Part shown: piece by piece, positions 34,136 through 43,978 of the stretch
Numbering within the stretch: position 1 is the stretch's first letter
How the letters are laid out: every line of letters starts with the position of its first letter
Assembly: GCF_003260265.1 (NCBI RefSeq)
Contig: NZ_QITQ01000008.1
Span: forward strand, 81,141 to 145,140
Source: Roseovarius amoyensis
Lineage (GTDB): Bacteria; Pseudomonadota; Alphaproteobacteria; Rhodobacterales; Rhodobacteraceae
DNA length: 64,000 bases
Direction: 5' to 3'
Notes under the pieces: model-generated
Database searches by the model: none
The model's input: only the letters and a program-made list of their open reading frames with translations
Told to the model about the DNA's origin: nothing
Made by a program: the position numbers and the translations under genes

Positions 34136-34687
34136 ATGCAAACCTTCAAGATACTCGCGACTTCTGCAACGCTTTTGCTGGGTGCCACGGGTGCGGCTTT
34201 TGCCCAAGCTGGTCACGGTCATGGTGCTCAGCAGCCTGGTGTGGCCACGGGAACAAGCGATAGCGAGTCTGGTCCCATGACTGGTGATCAGACCGACATG
34301 ATGCAAAAGATGATGCCCATGATGATGGGCATGCACGCCCGGATGATGGATCATGGCGACAGACCGGGCATGGCTATGATGGATCGGGGCATGATGCAGA
34401 TGATGATGGGCCCTGGAATGATGGGAGTACCCTCGGCCGAGGAGGCTACCGCGGCGATGCAAGCGCGGTTGAGCGAGTTTGACGCGGATGGCGATGGCAG
34501 CCTGTCCCTGAGCGAATTTGAAACCCTGCACAGCGCAATGATCCGCGAGTCCATGGTTGACCGGTTCCAGCATCTGGATGCCGACGGAGATGGCACAGTG
34601 AGCCCCTCCGAGATGGTTGCTCCGGCCGGTCGGATGAGCATGCGCGAGAGGATGAGCGCTATGTCGACGGATAATTCCGACAACTAG
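34136..34687 (+). CDS. Met-rich EF-hand exported protein
   Basis: A 183-residue periplasmic protein. The signal peptide ends at AFAQ (about residue 24). A Met/His-rich region (about residues 50-98; MMQKMMPMMMGMHARMMDHG) probably binds Cu(I)/Ag(I). Two EF-hand loops follow, DADGDGSLSLSEF and DADGDGTVSPSEM, each with the Asp pattern for Ca2+. The pairing suggests cross-talk between copper and calcium binding, which is inference. AAAAAGGAAA precedes the ATG, and a strong terminator follows. Confidence 0.85.
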   Translation: MQTFKILATSATLLLGATGAAFAQAGHGHGAQQPGVATGTSDSESGPMTGDQTDMMQKMMPMMMGMHARMMDHGDRPGMAMMDRGMMQMMMGPGMMGVPSAEEATAAMQARLSEFDADGDGSLSLSEFETLHSAMIRESMVDRFQHLDADGDGTVSPSEMVAPAGRMSMRERMSAMSTDNSDN

Positions 34688-34693
34688 AATATC

Positions 34694-34726
34694 ATGCCGG
34701 GCAAGCCAGCTTGCCCGGCATTTTAC
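34694..34726 (+). terminator. Strong rho-independent terminator
   Basis: ATGCCGGGCAAG pairs with CTTGCCCGGCAT around a very short loop and is followed by TTTTA. It begins 7 bases after the EF-hand protein stop. Confidence 0.85.
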
Positions 34727-34771
34727 GGAATCTCTTCGTTCGCAATCTGATCGACAAAAAAGGAGCGAATT

Positions 34772-35137
34772 ATGCTGCCAATTATCTATTTCACTTCGAT
34801 AGCGGCGATCCTTTTTCTGGCCTTGCGCATGACCTGCGGGGCCTGTGTGATGGGCGCAAATACTGGGGCAGGGCGTCCAGGTTTGCCGCTTATGCCGCTG
34901 GGCTGGGCACTAAGCCTGTTTCTGGCAGTGACATTCGTGGTCTGCGTCGTGTTCGACCTGATTTTCCCCGACTACGCGATGTATGAAACCTGGGCTGGAC
35001 TGCTGCCTGGGTTCGTCTGGCTGACCCCGGTGAGCTTCATTATCGGTCTGGTCGAGAGCTTTCTCTATGGCTGGTATGCCGCGTTGATCTTCGGCGGGCT
35101 CTTCAACGCCATCGCGAATAGGGAGGTGAAGTTATGA
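34772..35137 (+). CDS. DUF5676-like membrane protein
   Basis: A 121-residue protein. An N-terminal helix carries Cys (MTCGACVMGAN). Two further helices carry the DUF5676 pattern: LGWALSLFLAVTFVVCVVFD, LLPGFVWLTP and LVESFLYGWYAALIFGGLFN. The family is frequent next to metal-transport genes but has no assigned function. AAGGAG precedes the ATG by 7 bases. The N-terminal Cys-containing helix appears additional to the core domain. Confidence 0.75.
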   Translation: MLPIIYFTSIAAILFLALRMTCGACVMGANTGAGRPGLPLMPLGWALSLFLAVTFVVCVVFDLIFPDYAMYETWAGLLPGFVWLTPVSFIIGLVESFLYGWYAALIFGGLFNAIANREVKL

Positions 35138-35167
35138 CGACAACTCCCCAACCGATCAGTGGTACGC

Positions 35168-35187
35168 GTGTCGAATGATATCGACAC
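35168..35187. repeat. Inverted repeat between genes
   Basis: GTGTCGA and TCGACAC (7 bases each) surround ATGATA, just after the DUF5676 gene. It could form a weak terminator hairpin or be an operator; there is no T-run. Confidence 0.3.
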
Positions 35188-35231
35188 ATCACCCGTCGTC
35201 GCCGAAATCTGCTCCATGGTGATAAGAGGTG

Positions 35232-35262
35232 TTGACCTTCCAGCTACTGGACGAAGTACAGC
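35232..35262 (+). promoter_or_regulatory. CueR/MerR-type promoter for the second Cu-ATPase
   Basis: The -35 TTGACC (35232-35237) and -10 TACAGC (35257-35262) are 19 bases apart, with the dyad TTCCAGCTACTGGA in the spacer. The leader to the ATPase is about 160 bases, much longer than for the other CueR-type promoters. Confidence 0.75.
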
Positions 35263-35429
35263 AGTATGTATCGAAACATCGGGATTTTGCCGATGAGAAA
35301 GGAATCGAACGCGGTGTCAAGCGACCCATGCGATGCGGACCCTGCGTAATCGGCCGCCGACCTAGGCTCGACACGCTGTCCTGACACCCACATTGACTTG
35401 AGAAACCCGAATACGTTTGAGGCGGACAC

Positions 35430-37814
35430 ATGAACCAAAGACCCAATCCTGACCCGACGCAAGAGAGTGTGATCTATACTTGTCCGATGCATCCCGAAGT
35501 GCGCAAGACCGAACCTGGAGATTGCCCGAAATGCGGCATGCATCTTGTGCTTGAAGGCGAGCTTGCGGCACCGCAACATGGTCACGCCGGACACGGTGCC
35601 GCGGACGGGCACGGCCACCACGCCCATGGGCATTTCGTTGCCAAGACTGGTGAAGAGGGAGGCAGATACGACACCGTGCCCGCCGGTTACCAAGGCGCAG
35701 TCTACACCTGTCCAATGCATGCCGAAGTTCGCAAGACCGATCCGGGATCCTGTCCAATCTGCGGCATGGGGCTGGAGCTCGAAAGCGCCACGATGGTCGA
35801 GGACGGACCGAACCACGAGCTGGTGGATTTCACGCGCCGGTTTTGGGTCGGCGCAGTGCTTACCCTGCCGCTGCTGGTTCTGACGATGGGCCCTTATCTA
35901 GGTTTTGGGGGCGTCCGCGACATATTCGGCGAACGCACGACCTTGTGGATCGAACTTGTACTGGGCACACCCGTCGTCCTTTGGAGCGGCTGGCCGTTCA
36001 TGGTGCGCGGCTGGAATTCATTCCGGACGATGAACCTCAATATGTTTTCGCTCATAAGCATGGGCGTGATGGCGGCCTGGCTGTTCAGCATCGTAGCCGT
36101 TCTTGCACCTGACATCTTTCCCGATGGCTTCCGCGATCCCGAAGGCCATGTTGGCGTCTATTTTGAAGCTGCGGCGGTGATCGTTACCCTTGTCCTGCTA
36201 GGGCAGGTGATGGAATTGCGCGCCCGTGAAGGCACCGGCAAAGCGATCCGCGCGCTGCTGGACATGGCAGCCAAGACTGCGCGCGTGATCCGCGATGACG
36301 GGAGCGAAGAGGAAATTCCGCTGGAAGAGGTACAAGTCGGTGACCATCTACGCGTTCGTCCCGGTGAAAAGGTACCGGTCGATGGCACCGTTGTCGACGG
36401 ACGCTCTTCGGTGGATGAAAGCATGATTTCGGGGGAGCCGGTTCCGGTCGAGAAGACCGAAGGCGACGCGCTGACGGGGGCCACGATCAACGGCACCGGC
36501 AGTCTGCTGATGGAGGCGACGAGAGTCGGAGCCGACACGATGCTGGCGCAGATTGTCGAAATGGTTGCCAATGCCCAGCGGTCGCGCGCGCCGATCCAGA
36601 AATACGCCGACAAGGTCGCGGGGTTCTTCGTGCCTGTAGTGATCGTGATCGCCGTCTTGTCGTTCATCGCTTGGGCGATCTGGGGACCAGCGCCCGCCCT
36701 TTCTTATGCCCTCATCTCTGCAGTCGCGGTCCTCATCATCGCCTGTCCCTGCGCACTGGGTCTGGCGACGCCAATGTCGATTATGACGGCCACCGGGCGC
36801 GGTGCCCAGGCGGGCGTTCTGATCAAGAATGCCGAGGCGCTGGAGCGGTTCGAAAAAGTAGACACTCTGATCGTGGACAAGACCGGCACTCTGACAGAAG
36901 GCAAGCCCCGACTAATCGCGGTCTTGCCCGAACCGGGACATGACGAGGCCGAGGTGCTGCGACTGGCCGCTTCGCTGGAACGCGGATCGGAACATCCGCT
37001 GGCCGAAGCCATCGTGCGTGGTGCTGAAGACCGCGGCGTGGATATGGCGAAAGCCAGCGATTTCGAGGCGGTGACCGGCAAGGGCGTCAAGGGTGTGGTC
37101 GACGGCCGCGCGGTGGCTTTGGGAAATCTCGCATTGATTTCGGATATGGGTCTAGAGGCCGGTGCGCTGACCGAAAAGGCTAACGAGCGGCGTGACGACG
37201 GCGAAACGGTGATGTTTGTCGTACTGGAAGGCACGATTGCCGGGCTGGTCAGCGTGGCCGACCCGGTGAAGGAAACGACGCCAGCTGCGCTAAAGGCGCT
37301 GCATGATCTGGGCTTTCGGATCATCATGGCGACTGGCGACAATGAACGCACCGCTAAGGCCATTGGCGCGCGGCTCGGGATCGACGAGATCCGCGCTGAT
37401 GTTTTGCCCGAGGACAAGGCACGGATCATCCGCGAGTTGCAGGAAGCCGGCCGCAAGGTCGCCATGGCGGGCGACGGCGTCAACGATGCGCCGGCTCTTG
37501 CACAGGCCGATGTTGGCATCGCCATGGGCACCGGTGCGGATGTCGCTATCGAAAGCGCGGGCTTCACGCTGATCAAAGGCAACCTTGACGGGATCGTGCG
37601 CGCTCGGCGTCTATCGCGCGCTACGATGCGCAACATCCGACAGAACCTGTTCTTTGCGCTGATCTACAATGCCTCGGGCGTGCCAGTAGCCGCGGGTGTG
37701 CTGTACCCGTTCCTGGGCATCCTGATCAGCCCGATGTTCGCCGCCTTTGCGATGAGCGCTTCGTCCATCTCAGTTGTCTTAAACGCGTTGCGACTGCGCG
37801 GTGCGAAAATCTGA
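35430..37814 (+). CDS. Copper P1B-type ATPase with two YHS-like N-terminal domains
   Basis: A 794-residue inner-membrane pump. Instead of HMA domains it has two short heavy-metal-binding domains, [20 protein letters not shown] (about residue 11) and [20 protein letters not shown] (about residue 91), with a His-rich stretch ([20 protein letters not shown]) between them. The transport motif is [10 protein letters not shown]. Catalytic motifs are [18 protein letters not shown] and GDGVNDAP. It is clearly different from CopA at 10959-13466. A damaged relative lies at 27603-27890. The two small genes that follow are probably co-expressed. Confidence 0.94.
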   Translation: MNQRPNPDPTQESVIYTCPMHPEVRKTEPGDCPKCGMHLVLEGELAAPQHGHAGHGAADGHGHHAHGHFVAKTGEEGGRYDTVPAGYQGAVYTCPMHAEVRKTDPGSCPICGMGLELESATMVEDGPNHELVDFTRRFWVGAVLTLPLLVLTMGPYLGFGGVRDIFGERTTLWIELVLGTPVVLWSGWPFMVRGWNSFRTMNLNMFSLISMGVMAAWLFSIVAVLAPDIFPDGFRDPEGHVGVYFEAAAVIVTLVLLGQVMELRAREGTGKAIRALLDMAAKTARVIRDDGSEEEIPLEEVQVGDHLRVRPGEKVPVDGTVVDGRSSVDESMISGEPVPVEKTEGDALTGATINGTGSLLMEATRVGADTMLAQIVEMVANAQRSRAPIQKYADKVAGFFVPVVIVIAVLSFIAWAIWGPAPALSYALISAVAVLIIACPCALGLATPMSIMTATGRGAQAGVLIKNAEALERFEKVDTLIVDKTGTLTEGKPRLIAVLPEPGHDEAEVLRLAASLERGSEHPLAEAIVRGAEDRGVDMAKASDFEAVTGKGVKGVVDGRAVALGNLALISDMGLEAGALTEKANERRDDGETVMFVVLEGTIAGLVSVADPVKETTPAALKALHDLGFRIIMATGDNERTAKAIGARLGIDEIRADVLPEDKARIIRELQEAGRKVAMAGDGVNDAPALAQADVGIAMGTGADVAIESAGFTLIKGNLDGIVRARRLSRATMRNIRQNLFFALIYNASGVPVAAGVLYPFLGILISPMFAAFAMSASSISVVLNALRLRGAKI

Positions 37815-37829
37815 CAAAGGAAAAGTGAC

Positions 37830-38093
37830 ATGGAAAAACCTTCGACACACGGCGATCATCACCCGCAGGGCAATCCGCCGAGGCCGCCCTCGTTCTGGAA
37901 ATCACGCGCGGGCATCTACCTGATCTTCGCGCTTGTCCTTGGCGGACTTCTGCTGGGTTACGAGCATCGGGTGCACATTCTGGGCAGTGGGTTGCTGATC
38001 TGGCTGCCGTTGCTGCTCTGTGTTGGCATGCACTTCTTCATGCATGGCGGGCATGGAGGCCACGGCGGACATGGCAAGGGAGATGATCAATGA
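37830..38093 (+). CDS. DUF2933 small membrane protein
   Basis: An 87-residue protein with a His/Pro-rich N-terminus (THGDHHPQGNPPRPP), two membrane helices (IYLIFALVLGGLLLG and GLLIWLPLLLCVGMHFF) and the tail MHGGHGGHGGHG. This is the DUF2933 pattern, common next to copper ATPases. The His-Gly tail may bind metal at the membrane. It lies 15 bases after the ATPase (AAAGGAAA upstream of the ATG) and overlaps the next gene by 4 bases. Confidence 0.82.
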   Translation: MEKPSTHGDHHPQGNPPRPPSFWKSRAGIYLIFALVLGGLLLGYEHRVHILGSGLLIWLPLLLCVGMHFFMHGGHGGHGGHGKGDDQ

Positions 38094-38758
38094 TGACTGA
38101 TGCAGGTGCATCGTATGGCCTTTGGCTTCTGGTCTTCATCAACTCGGCTGTCTTCATCATTTTTGCCTTCAGCTTTTTCAAGCCGCAAACGTCCCGAGAC
38201 TGGCGGAGTTTCGGTGCATTCAGCGCCTTTGTCTTGGCACTGTTCACCGAAATGTACGGGTTTCCGTTGACGATCTTTGTGTTGTCCGGCTGGTTGCAAT
38301 CGACATGGCCGGATATCGACTGGCTAGCCCACGATAGCGGCCATCTGCCCGAGATGATGTTCGGCTGGAAGTCGAACCCGCATTTCGGACCGTTCCACCT
38401 GTTGAGCTTCGCCCTGATCGGCGGAGGATTCTGGCTGATCTCGGTGGCATGGCACCATCTGTGGAATGCACAGCGGCAGGGCCGGTTGGCCGTCACCGGG
38501 CCCTATGCGAGGATCAGACATCCCCAATACGTGGGGTTCATTCTGGTCATGCTCGGATTTCTCGTTCAATGGCCGACCATTCTGACAGTGGCGATGTTCC
38601 CGGTACTGGTCTGGATGTATGTTCGACTGGCACGCAGCGAGGAGGCCGACACCCGCGCCCGTTTTGGACAGGTCTATAAGCAATACGCGCAGTCAGTGCC
38701 ATCGTTTTTTCCAAGGTTTGCGGGGGCGGGCAGTGAGCAGGGCGGCCGCAAAATCTGA
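38090..38758 (+). CDS. Isoprenylcysteine carboxylmethyltransferase-family membrane protein
   Basis: A 222-residue membrane protein with five or six helices. The conserved C-terminal block of the ICMT/PEMT-like group is visible: LAVTGPYARIRHPQYVGFIL (SAM-binding region) and SEEADTRARFGQVYKQYAQSVP. It is frequently linked to copper ATPases, but the substrate in bacteria is unknown. It starts in the stop of the DUF2933 gene (ATGATG, so one codon of ambiguity) and closes the three-gene operon. Confidence 0.85.
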   Translation: MMTDAGASYGLWLLVFINSAVFIIFAFSFFKPQTSRDWRSFGAFSAFVLALFTEMYGFPLTIFVLSGWLQSTWPDIDWLAHDSGHLPEMMFGWKSNPHFGPFHLLSFALIGGGFWLISVAWHHLWNAQRQGRLAVTGPYARIRHPQYVGFILVMLGFLVQWPTILTVAMFPVLVWMYVRLARSEEADTRARFGQVYKQYAQSVPSFFPRFAGAGSEQGGRKI

Positions 38759-38955
38759 GGATGTGCGGAAATGAGGTCTGTAGCCAGAATTGCGAATTGT
38801 CCCCATTGTTGATTGCATTTTGTGCCTATTGCCCGCGAGAGCTGAAGGCAAGTAGGGTTCGTTCGGGTGCGATAGTGGAACTGCAGGAATAGGTTCTGGC
38901 CAGAACGGTGATGGGCCACAAGAATTGAAAAATCTGAAAACAGGCAAGAACTAAT

Positions 38956-40281
38956 ATGCAGCATAACCAGAAGAACAGCGATTATCGCGAAGGATCAATC
39001 AGCCTTGGCGGTGCCGTCGCGATGGGTACAGGCGTGATGATCGGGGCGGGCATCTTTGCGCTGACCGGGCAGATAGCCCAACTGGCCGGACCGCTTTTCC
39101 CGCTGGCCTTCATCGCCGGTGCCATCGTGACAAGCTTCAGTGCATACAGCTATATCAAGATGTCGAACGCCTGGCCCTCGGCGGGCGGGATCGCTATGAT
39201 CCTGCAGAAATGCTATGGATCAGGCGCAGTCGCGGCGGGAGCAGCGCTTCTGATGGCGCTGAGCATGGTGATTGCAGAAAGCCTCGTGGCAAGGACATTT
39301 GCCACCTACGTCCTGCGCCCCTTCGACATCACCGGCGGGCCGCTCGTCCCCATCCTGGCGGTTGCAGTGATCGTTTTCGCGTTTCTCGTCAATATCGCAG
39401 GCAACCGCTCCGTAGGGCTGTTTTCGCTGATCATGGCGGCAATCAAGATCGGCGGCATCGCTCTCTTTGGTATTGCCGCTCTGTGGTCGAGCGGATTTCA
39501 GTTCGCCGCCGCATCGCAGACGGCCGAGCCATCAGGGATCGTGGGGTTCATTGCCTCTGTCGCACTGGCCATCCTTGCGTTCAAGGGTTTCACGACCATT
39601 ACCAACAGCGGCGGAGAGATCACCGATCCCCATCGCAACGTGGGCCGCACGATCATGATCTCCATCGCGATCTGCGTGGTTGTCTACCTGCTTGTGGCGT
39701 TCGGCGTGGGCGCCAGCCTGACACTCGACGAGATCATTGCCGCACGTGATTATTCTCTGGCAGAAGCGGCGGCCCCCGCGCTCGGGCAGGTCGGGTTCTA
39801 TCTAACCGTCTTGCTGGCCGCCGTGGCTACTGCATCAGGCGTTCTGGCCAGTGTGTTCGCCGTGTCACGGATGCTCGCAATGCTGACGGACATGAAAATG
39901 ATCCCGCACAGCCACTTTGGCATGTCTGGCACGATCCAGCGCCACATGCTGATCTATACGGTGGTGATTGCCTCGACACTGGCTGTGTTCTTCGATCTGG
40001 GCCGGATCGCCTCATTGGGCGCGTTTTTCTATCTCATCATGGATATGGTCGTGCATTGGGGCGTCTTCCGCTTCCGACGCAAGGAGATCGGTGCGGCGGC
40101 GCCGATCCTGCTTCTGGCGCTCGGCTTCGATGCCGTTGTGCTCGCGGCCTTCACTGCGATGAAACTACAAAGTGACCCGGCCATCGTGCTATATGCCGCC
40201 GTCGGAATTACCGCGGTTTTCATACTTGAACGACTGTATCTATCGCGCTGGCTCGCACCGCAAGGTGTTCACGAAAACTGA
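38956..40281 (+). CDS. APC-superfamily amino-acid permease
   Basis: A 441-residue inner-membrane transporter with about 12 helices. The APC start is recognisable as GTGVMIGAGIFALTGQIAQL, and the family loop GFTTITNSGGEITDPHRNVGR follows helix 5. The substrate cannot be read from the sequence; similar proteins carry amino acids or polyamines. The ATG has no strong ribosome site (AGGCAAGAAC lies upstream). It is not obviously tied to the metal genes around it. Confidence 0.85.
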   Translation: MQHNQKNSDYREGSISLGGAVAMGTGVMIGAGIFALTGQIAQLAGPLFPLAFIAGAIVTSFSAYSYIKMSNAWPSAGGIAMILQKCYGSGAVAAGAALLMALSMVIAESLVARTFATYVLRPFDITGGPLVPILAVAVIVFAFLVNIAGNRSVGLFSLIMAAIKIGGIALFGIAALWSSGFQFAAASQTAEPSGIVGFIASVALAILAFKGFTTITNSGGEITDPHRNVGRTIMISIAICVVVYLLVAFGVGASLTLDEIIAARDYSLAEAAAPALGQVGFYLTVLLAAVATASGVLASVFAVSRMLAMLTDMKMIPHSHFGMSGTIQRHMLIYTVVIASTLAVFFDLGRIASLGAFFYLIMDMVVHWGVFRFRRKEIGAAAPILLLALGFDAVVLAAFTAMKLQSDPAIVLYAAVGITAVFILERLYLSRWLAPQGVHEN

Positions 40282-40391
40282 TGCTAGAGGTTATTCGGAC
40301 TTTCGCATGGGATACGACGCAAAGGTATCAGACAACGGGGAAATCATATGTGGAAGTAGTCAACTCGATCAAACACGCGCAAGTTGGCATA

Positions 40392-42518
40392 TCACTCTGA
40401 CACGAGACTGCGCACTGAAGCGGTGTCGAGCGCGTCGAGCACTGCCTGTGGCGTTAGAATCTCCGGTAGAGCGATGCCGGAAGGCGCTCCCGGCCCGAAG
40501 ACGATATTGAACGGAATGCCGTAGCGGTCATATCGCTCGAGGAACCGCGTGATGTTGTCATCTGGCCGGGTCCAATCCGCTTGCATGGCGATCACGGAAC
40601 CGTCGCGCAACCGCGCACGCACTGGATCCCTGTCGAGCACAAGAGACTTATTGGCTTTGCAGGTCAGACACCAATCCGCAGTCACATCGACGAACACCGT
40701 CTCTCCCTCGGAGACGCGGCGCGCGATGCCGAAGGGTTCGAAATCCTGCCAGCGAGACATCGCATCAACCCCCGCAGTGGTGCGGTCGGGCGTTGAGGTG
40801 AGGCCTGCCCCGAAAATCGCCAGAAAAACACAGGCGCTCAGAACCGCACGCCGTACCCATTGGCTTGCCTGTCGGATTGATGCCGCAATGATGAACATAG
40901 CTGTGAGTGCCGAGATGAAGGCAGCTGCCCGCCAACCCGCCACGCCGACAAGAACGAACAAAAGCCAAGCGGCTGTTGCCAGCAACAGACCGCCAAGAAG
41001 GAGCCTGACCAGAAGCATCCATCGCCCGGGCCGGGGCATCCGCGTGACCAACTCGGGACGTGCGGCAATGACGAGGTAGGGGAGGGCCAGTCCAAGACCG
41101 AGCGCTGTGAATATCACCATTACGTCCAGTGGTGTGCCCGCAAGCGCAAAGGTGATCGCGGTGCCCAGGAACGGGGCGGAACACGGCGTTGCGAGGATGG
41201 CCGCAAGCAGTCCGGTGCCAAAGTCTGAGATGTACCCGGCTCTGGCACTGCTGGCACCCAGGCGGTCTTGAAGGGCCGCGGGCAGGGTTATCTCGAATGC
41301 ACCGAGGAGATTGGCGGCAAAGACGGCGATGACCATGAACATCAGAGTCACGAAGACCGGATTTTGGAACTGTATACCCCAGCCGACGGATACTCCGATC
41401 CATTGAAGAAACACTAAGGCAGCCGCAAGCGCCCAGACAAATGTCAGTACCCCCAAAGCTGAAAACAGGAATCCGTTGCGCGTCATCTGCCGGGTTTGAC
41501 CGGTTGCCTTCAAAACAGATGTGAGCTTGATCGATAGAACGGGTAACACGCAGGGCATGACATTCAGGATCAGACCACCGAGAAAGGCGATGGCGGCCAC
41601 CGCCACGACTTTCAGCACACTCGTTCGAGGGTTCGCGCTTGCAAACGGTGGGGCAGGGGGATCCGAGGTAAGAGTGATCGGCGCCGTGATTGCACGTGCG
41701 GTGTCTGTGATCGTCACCGAAGGCTCTGCGTGCTCTTCGGTCCAGGCGTTGATCGGTATTTGTGCCCAGAGTTCCGTTCTATCGCGATCCAACCGGATAT
41801 CTGGTTTGCCAAAGGTCACAAGGGGTCCGAATTCCGGGAACACGTCGACCTCACCGAACGGTTTGTCGCTCGTTGCCACAACGATGAGAGCCGAGGCGCG
41901 CGCATCGAGGGCCGTGACCGATATTCTGATGTCGCTGTTCTCGGGTACCGCGGGAACGCGATCGGCATAAGTGGCAATCTGGCGAGCCGAGTTTGTATCG
42001 ATCCCGATGCCTTGTGGCAGGGCGAGTGAAAGTTCGAAGTCATGGGGCACACAGACAGTCGAACATGTCAGCAAGGACACGCGGGCACGCAGTTCCAGAG
42101 GGTGGCCGGCGTCCTCAAGTCTCGCCCGGATCGGCAAGACAACCTGACCTGAATAGCCGAAGTTCTCGATCCCGAAAGCCTCGAAACGTTCCGGCGCGGG
42201 CCAGAGGAGTTCCGCAGACCTCAGATTGGTCGAACCAGCCCAGTCGAGTTTCGGTGCCAAGCCAACCTCGCCGGGCGTGCGCCAGTATCCCTTCCAGCCC
42301 TCGCCGTACTCCAGGGCCAATCCGAGTGAGACGAAGGCGGCATCTGGCGCAATCCCCTCTTCGGCCGAGATCAGACGCGCGGTTACGGCGGGGTTTGAAA
42401 AGGTCTCGGATTCGGCAGCCTTGACGGCATCGGATAGGAAGATGCCCATGCAACCGAGAAAGAAGAGCAGAGGCCAAGCCCCGAGGTGAGAAACCCGGAC
42501 GGTCATTTGGATGAGCAT
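40392..42518 (-). CDS. DsbD/ScsB-type transmembrane thiol reductase
   Basis: A 708-residue protein that carries electrons to the periplasm. The N-terminal periplasmic domain (about residues 35-270) has the Cys pair CSTVCVP. The middle has eight or so helices with PCVLPVLSIKL and CSAPFLGTAI, the CcdA-like cysteines. The C-terminal thioredoxin-like domain has DVTADWCLTCKANKS. The architecture fits ScsB, linked to copper tolerance in other bacteria, and the neighbouring rhodanese and DsbA-like genes support this. The ATG at 42506 is an alternative start. Confidence 0.88.
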   Translation of the reverse strand: MLIQMTVRVSHLGAWPLLFFLGCMGIFLSDAVKAAESETFSNPAVTARLISAEEGIAPDAAFVSLGLALEYGEGWKGYWRTPGEVGLAPKLDWAGSTNLRSAELLWPAPERFEAFGIENFGYSGQVVLPIRARLEDAGHPLELRARVSLLTCSTVCVPHDFELSLALPQGIGIDTNSARQIATYADRVPAVPENSDIRISVTALDARASALIVVATSDKPFGEVDVFPEFGPLVTFGKPDIRLDRDRTELWAQIPINAWTEEHAEPSVTITDTARAITAPITLTSDPPAPPFASANPRTSVLKVVAVAAIAFLGGLILNVMPCVLPVLSIKLTSVLKATGQTRQMTRNGFLFSALGVLTFVWALAAALVFLQWIGVSVGWGIQFQNPVFVTLMFMVIAVFAANLLGAFEITLPAALQDRLGASSARAGYISDFGTGLLAAILATPCSAPFLGTAITFALAGTPLDVMVIFTALGLGLALPYLVIAARPELVTRMPRPGRWMLLVRLLLGGLLLATAAWLLFVLVGVAGWRAAAFISALTAMFIIAASIRQASQWVRRAVLSACVFLAIFGAGLTSTPDRTTAGVDAMSRWQDFEPFGIARRVSEGETVFVDVTADWCLTCKANKSLVLDRDPVRARLRDGSVIAMQADWTRPDDNITRFLERYDRYGIPFNIVFGPGAPSGIALPEILTPQAVLDALDTASVRSLVSE

Positions 42519-42522
42519 GCGG

Positions 42523-42978
42523 TCAACGCAAAGCGCCAGGCAGGCTTGCCAAGGCCGCCTCGAGATCTGTCACCGGCAATCCGCGTTCGATCCAGCCTAG
42601 CCCCTTCGGTGATCCCAGCATGCCTTCCGACACATCGATGAAGCCCGTGTAGCCGGCTCGTTTCAAGACGCTCAAAAGACGGCCGCTGCGCCCGCCGGTG
42701 GCACAGATCAGCGCAATGGGTTTCTCGCCTGAAAAATCGCGTGCGGCGAACAAGCGCTGCTCGAACCCGGGTTCGTGCATACTGATCGGCCATGCGGCTT
42801 TTGCGACACCTGTTTCCACCCATTCGGGGCGCGATCGAATATCAATCAGGGAAATCTTGTCCTGCGCCAATGCGTCGGCCGTCTCGGCAGCCGTCCATAT
42901 CTCACGCGTCGCGGCCGCAGCGACCTGGGGCCCCACGACCCACGTCGAGGCAAGCAGGATGAAGCACCGCCTATCCAT
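42523..42978 (-). CDS. Exported rhodanese-domain protein
   Basis: A 151-residue periplasmic protein: signal peptide (to about residue 22, ending VAAAATRE) and one rhodanese domain. Features are SLIDIRSRPEWVETGVAKAA and the active-site loop ICATGGRSG, whose Cys can carry sulfur. GGAGG precedes the ATG. It ends 4 bases before the DsbD-type gene, so the two are co-expressed. It may protect or recycle periplasmic thiols. Confidence 0.85.
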   Translation of the reverse strand: MDRRCFILLASTWVVGPQVAAAATREIWTAAETADALAQDKISLIDIRSRPEWVETGVAKAAWPISMHEPGFEQRLFAARDFSGEKPIALICATGGRSGRLLSVLKRAGYTGFIDVSEGMLGSPKGLGWIERGLPVTDLEAALASLPGALR

Positions 42979-43037
42979 ATTGCCTCCACCGTCGATTGAC
43001 GAGAAACGCCAAGACTTCCCGGGGCGAGCGTTGCAGC

Positions 43038-43820
43038 CTATGCAGCCGTACAGACATCTCGCCAACCCTCTTCGCGCTCCAACTCGATGATCTCGCGAAC
43101 CATTCTGTCGCTGATCTGACCCTGGACGACTGTACGGCCGATCACGAGGGCCGGCGTGCCGACAAAGGCGAACACGCGTGCAAGCGCTGCACTCTTTTCC
43201 AGCTCGCGCGTGATCTCGGCACTCTCCATGTCGGTGATCAATTTCTTGCTATCGACGCCAATGTCATCGGAGAGGCGGGCAAGGTATTCCGGCGATGCTT
43301 GGAACGGCGTTGTCATCAAACGTTCGTGGAAAGCGACGTACGCGCCTTGCCGTTTCGCCGCAAGAGCTGCCTTGGCCGCAAGATTTGAGCTGTCGCCGAG
43401 GAGCGGCAATTCATGCCACGCCACTGCGATCTTGTCTGGCATCTCGCTCGTCATGTCGGCCAATCGTTTGGTTTGCACCCGGCAAAAGGGGCAATAGTAG
43501 TCCGAGAACGACGCCATCGGGACCTGGATAGGCGTGGGAGTCAGACCACCGTAAAGGGCCGAACAAATATTCTCGGAGACGCGCTCCAAGGCTGCGGCTT
43601 TCTGCGCCGCCACTTCGATGCTGTCCGCCGTGCCCAAGCCTACCAAAGGATCGAAGCCGCCTGACGTCTCACCCGCAACGAACTTGCGAAATCCTTCTGG
43701 TCTATCGAGCGCCTGCAACTCCAGTTTTTCCGGCAGCAAAGAGGAGACTGTGCGCAGGGCGGCGTACCCTGCGATGATCACACCGATCGTCAAAAGCGTT
43801 GACCGTTTCTTGGAGTCCAT
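43038..43820 (-). CDS. DsbA-family periplasmic oxidoreductase
   Basis: A 260-residue protein with one N-terminal membrane segment (TLLTIGVIIAGYAALRTV) and a DsbA-like thioredoxin domain. The active site is CPFC in FSDYYCPFCRVQTKRL near residue 110, and the cis-Pro loop is FVGTPALVIG. It could be the ScsC-like partner of the DsbD-type protein or an oxidant served by DsbB at 44366-44875. It is the first gene of this minus-strand set, 59 bases before the rhodanese gene. Confidence 0.88.
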   Translation of the reverse strand: MDSKKRSTLLTIGVIIAGYAALRTVSSLLPEKLELQALDRPEGFRKFVAGETSGGFDPLVGLGTADSIEVAAQKAAALERVSENICSALYGGLTPTPIQVPMASFSDYYCPFCRVQTKRLADMTSEMPDKIAVAWHELPLLGDSSNLAAKAALAAKRQGAYVAFHERLMTTPFQASPEYLARLSDDIGVDSKKLITDMESAEITRELEKSAALARVFAFVGTPALVIGRTVVQGQISDRMVREIIELEREEGWRDVCTAA

Positions 43821-43978
43821 CTGATGCCTGATCTGACCTCGTTACCTTTCGGTCGTACTGCGACGTCTGATAAAAGGTCAACTCTACAAACTGATACATT
43901 TCCGGTCGTGAAAACAGGATGTTGAGCGAGTATCAAAGTATCACCGGATAGGGATAACGATCGGACAAAGAGGTGGAC

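Noticed and set aside
43857..43886. TTGACC on the minus strand upstream of the DsbA-like gene
   Set aside because: No -10 at 19 bases and no GGAA-type dyad in the spacer, so it is not counted as a CueR-type promoter. It may be an ordinary promoter element.
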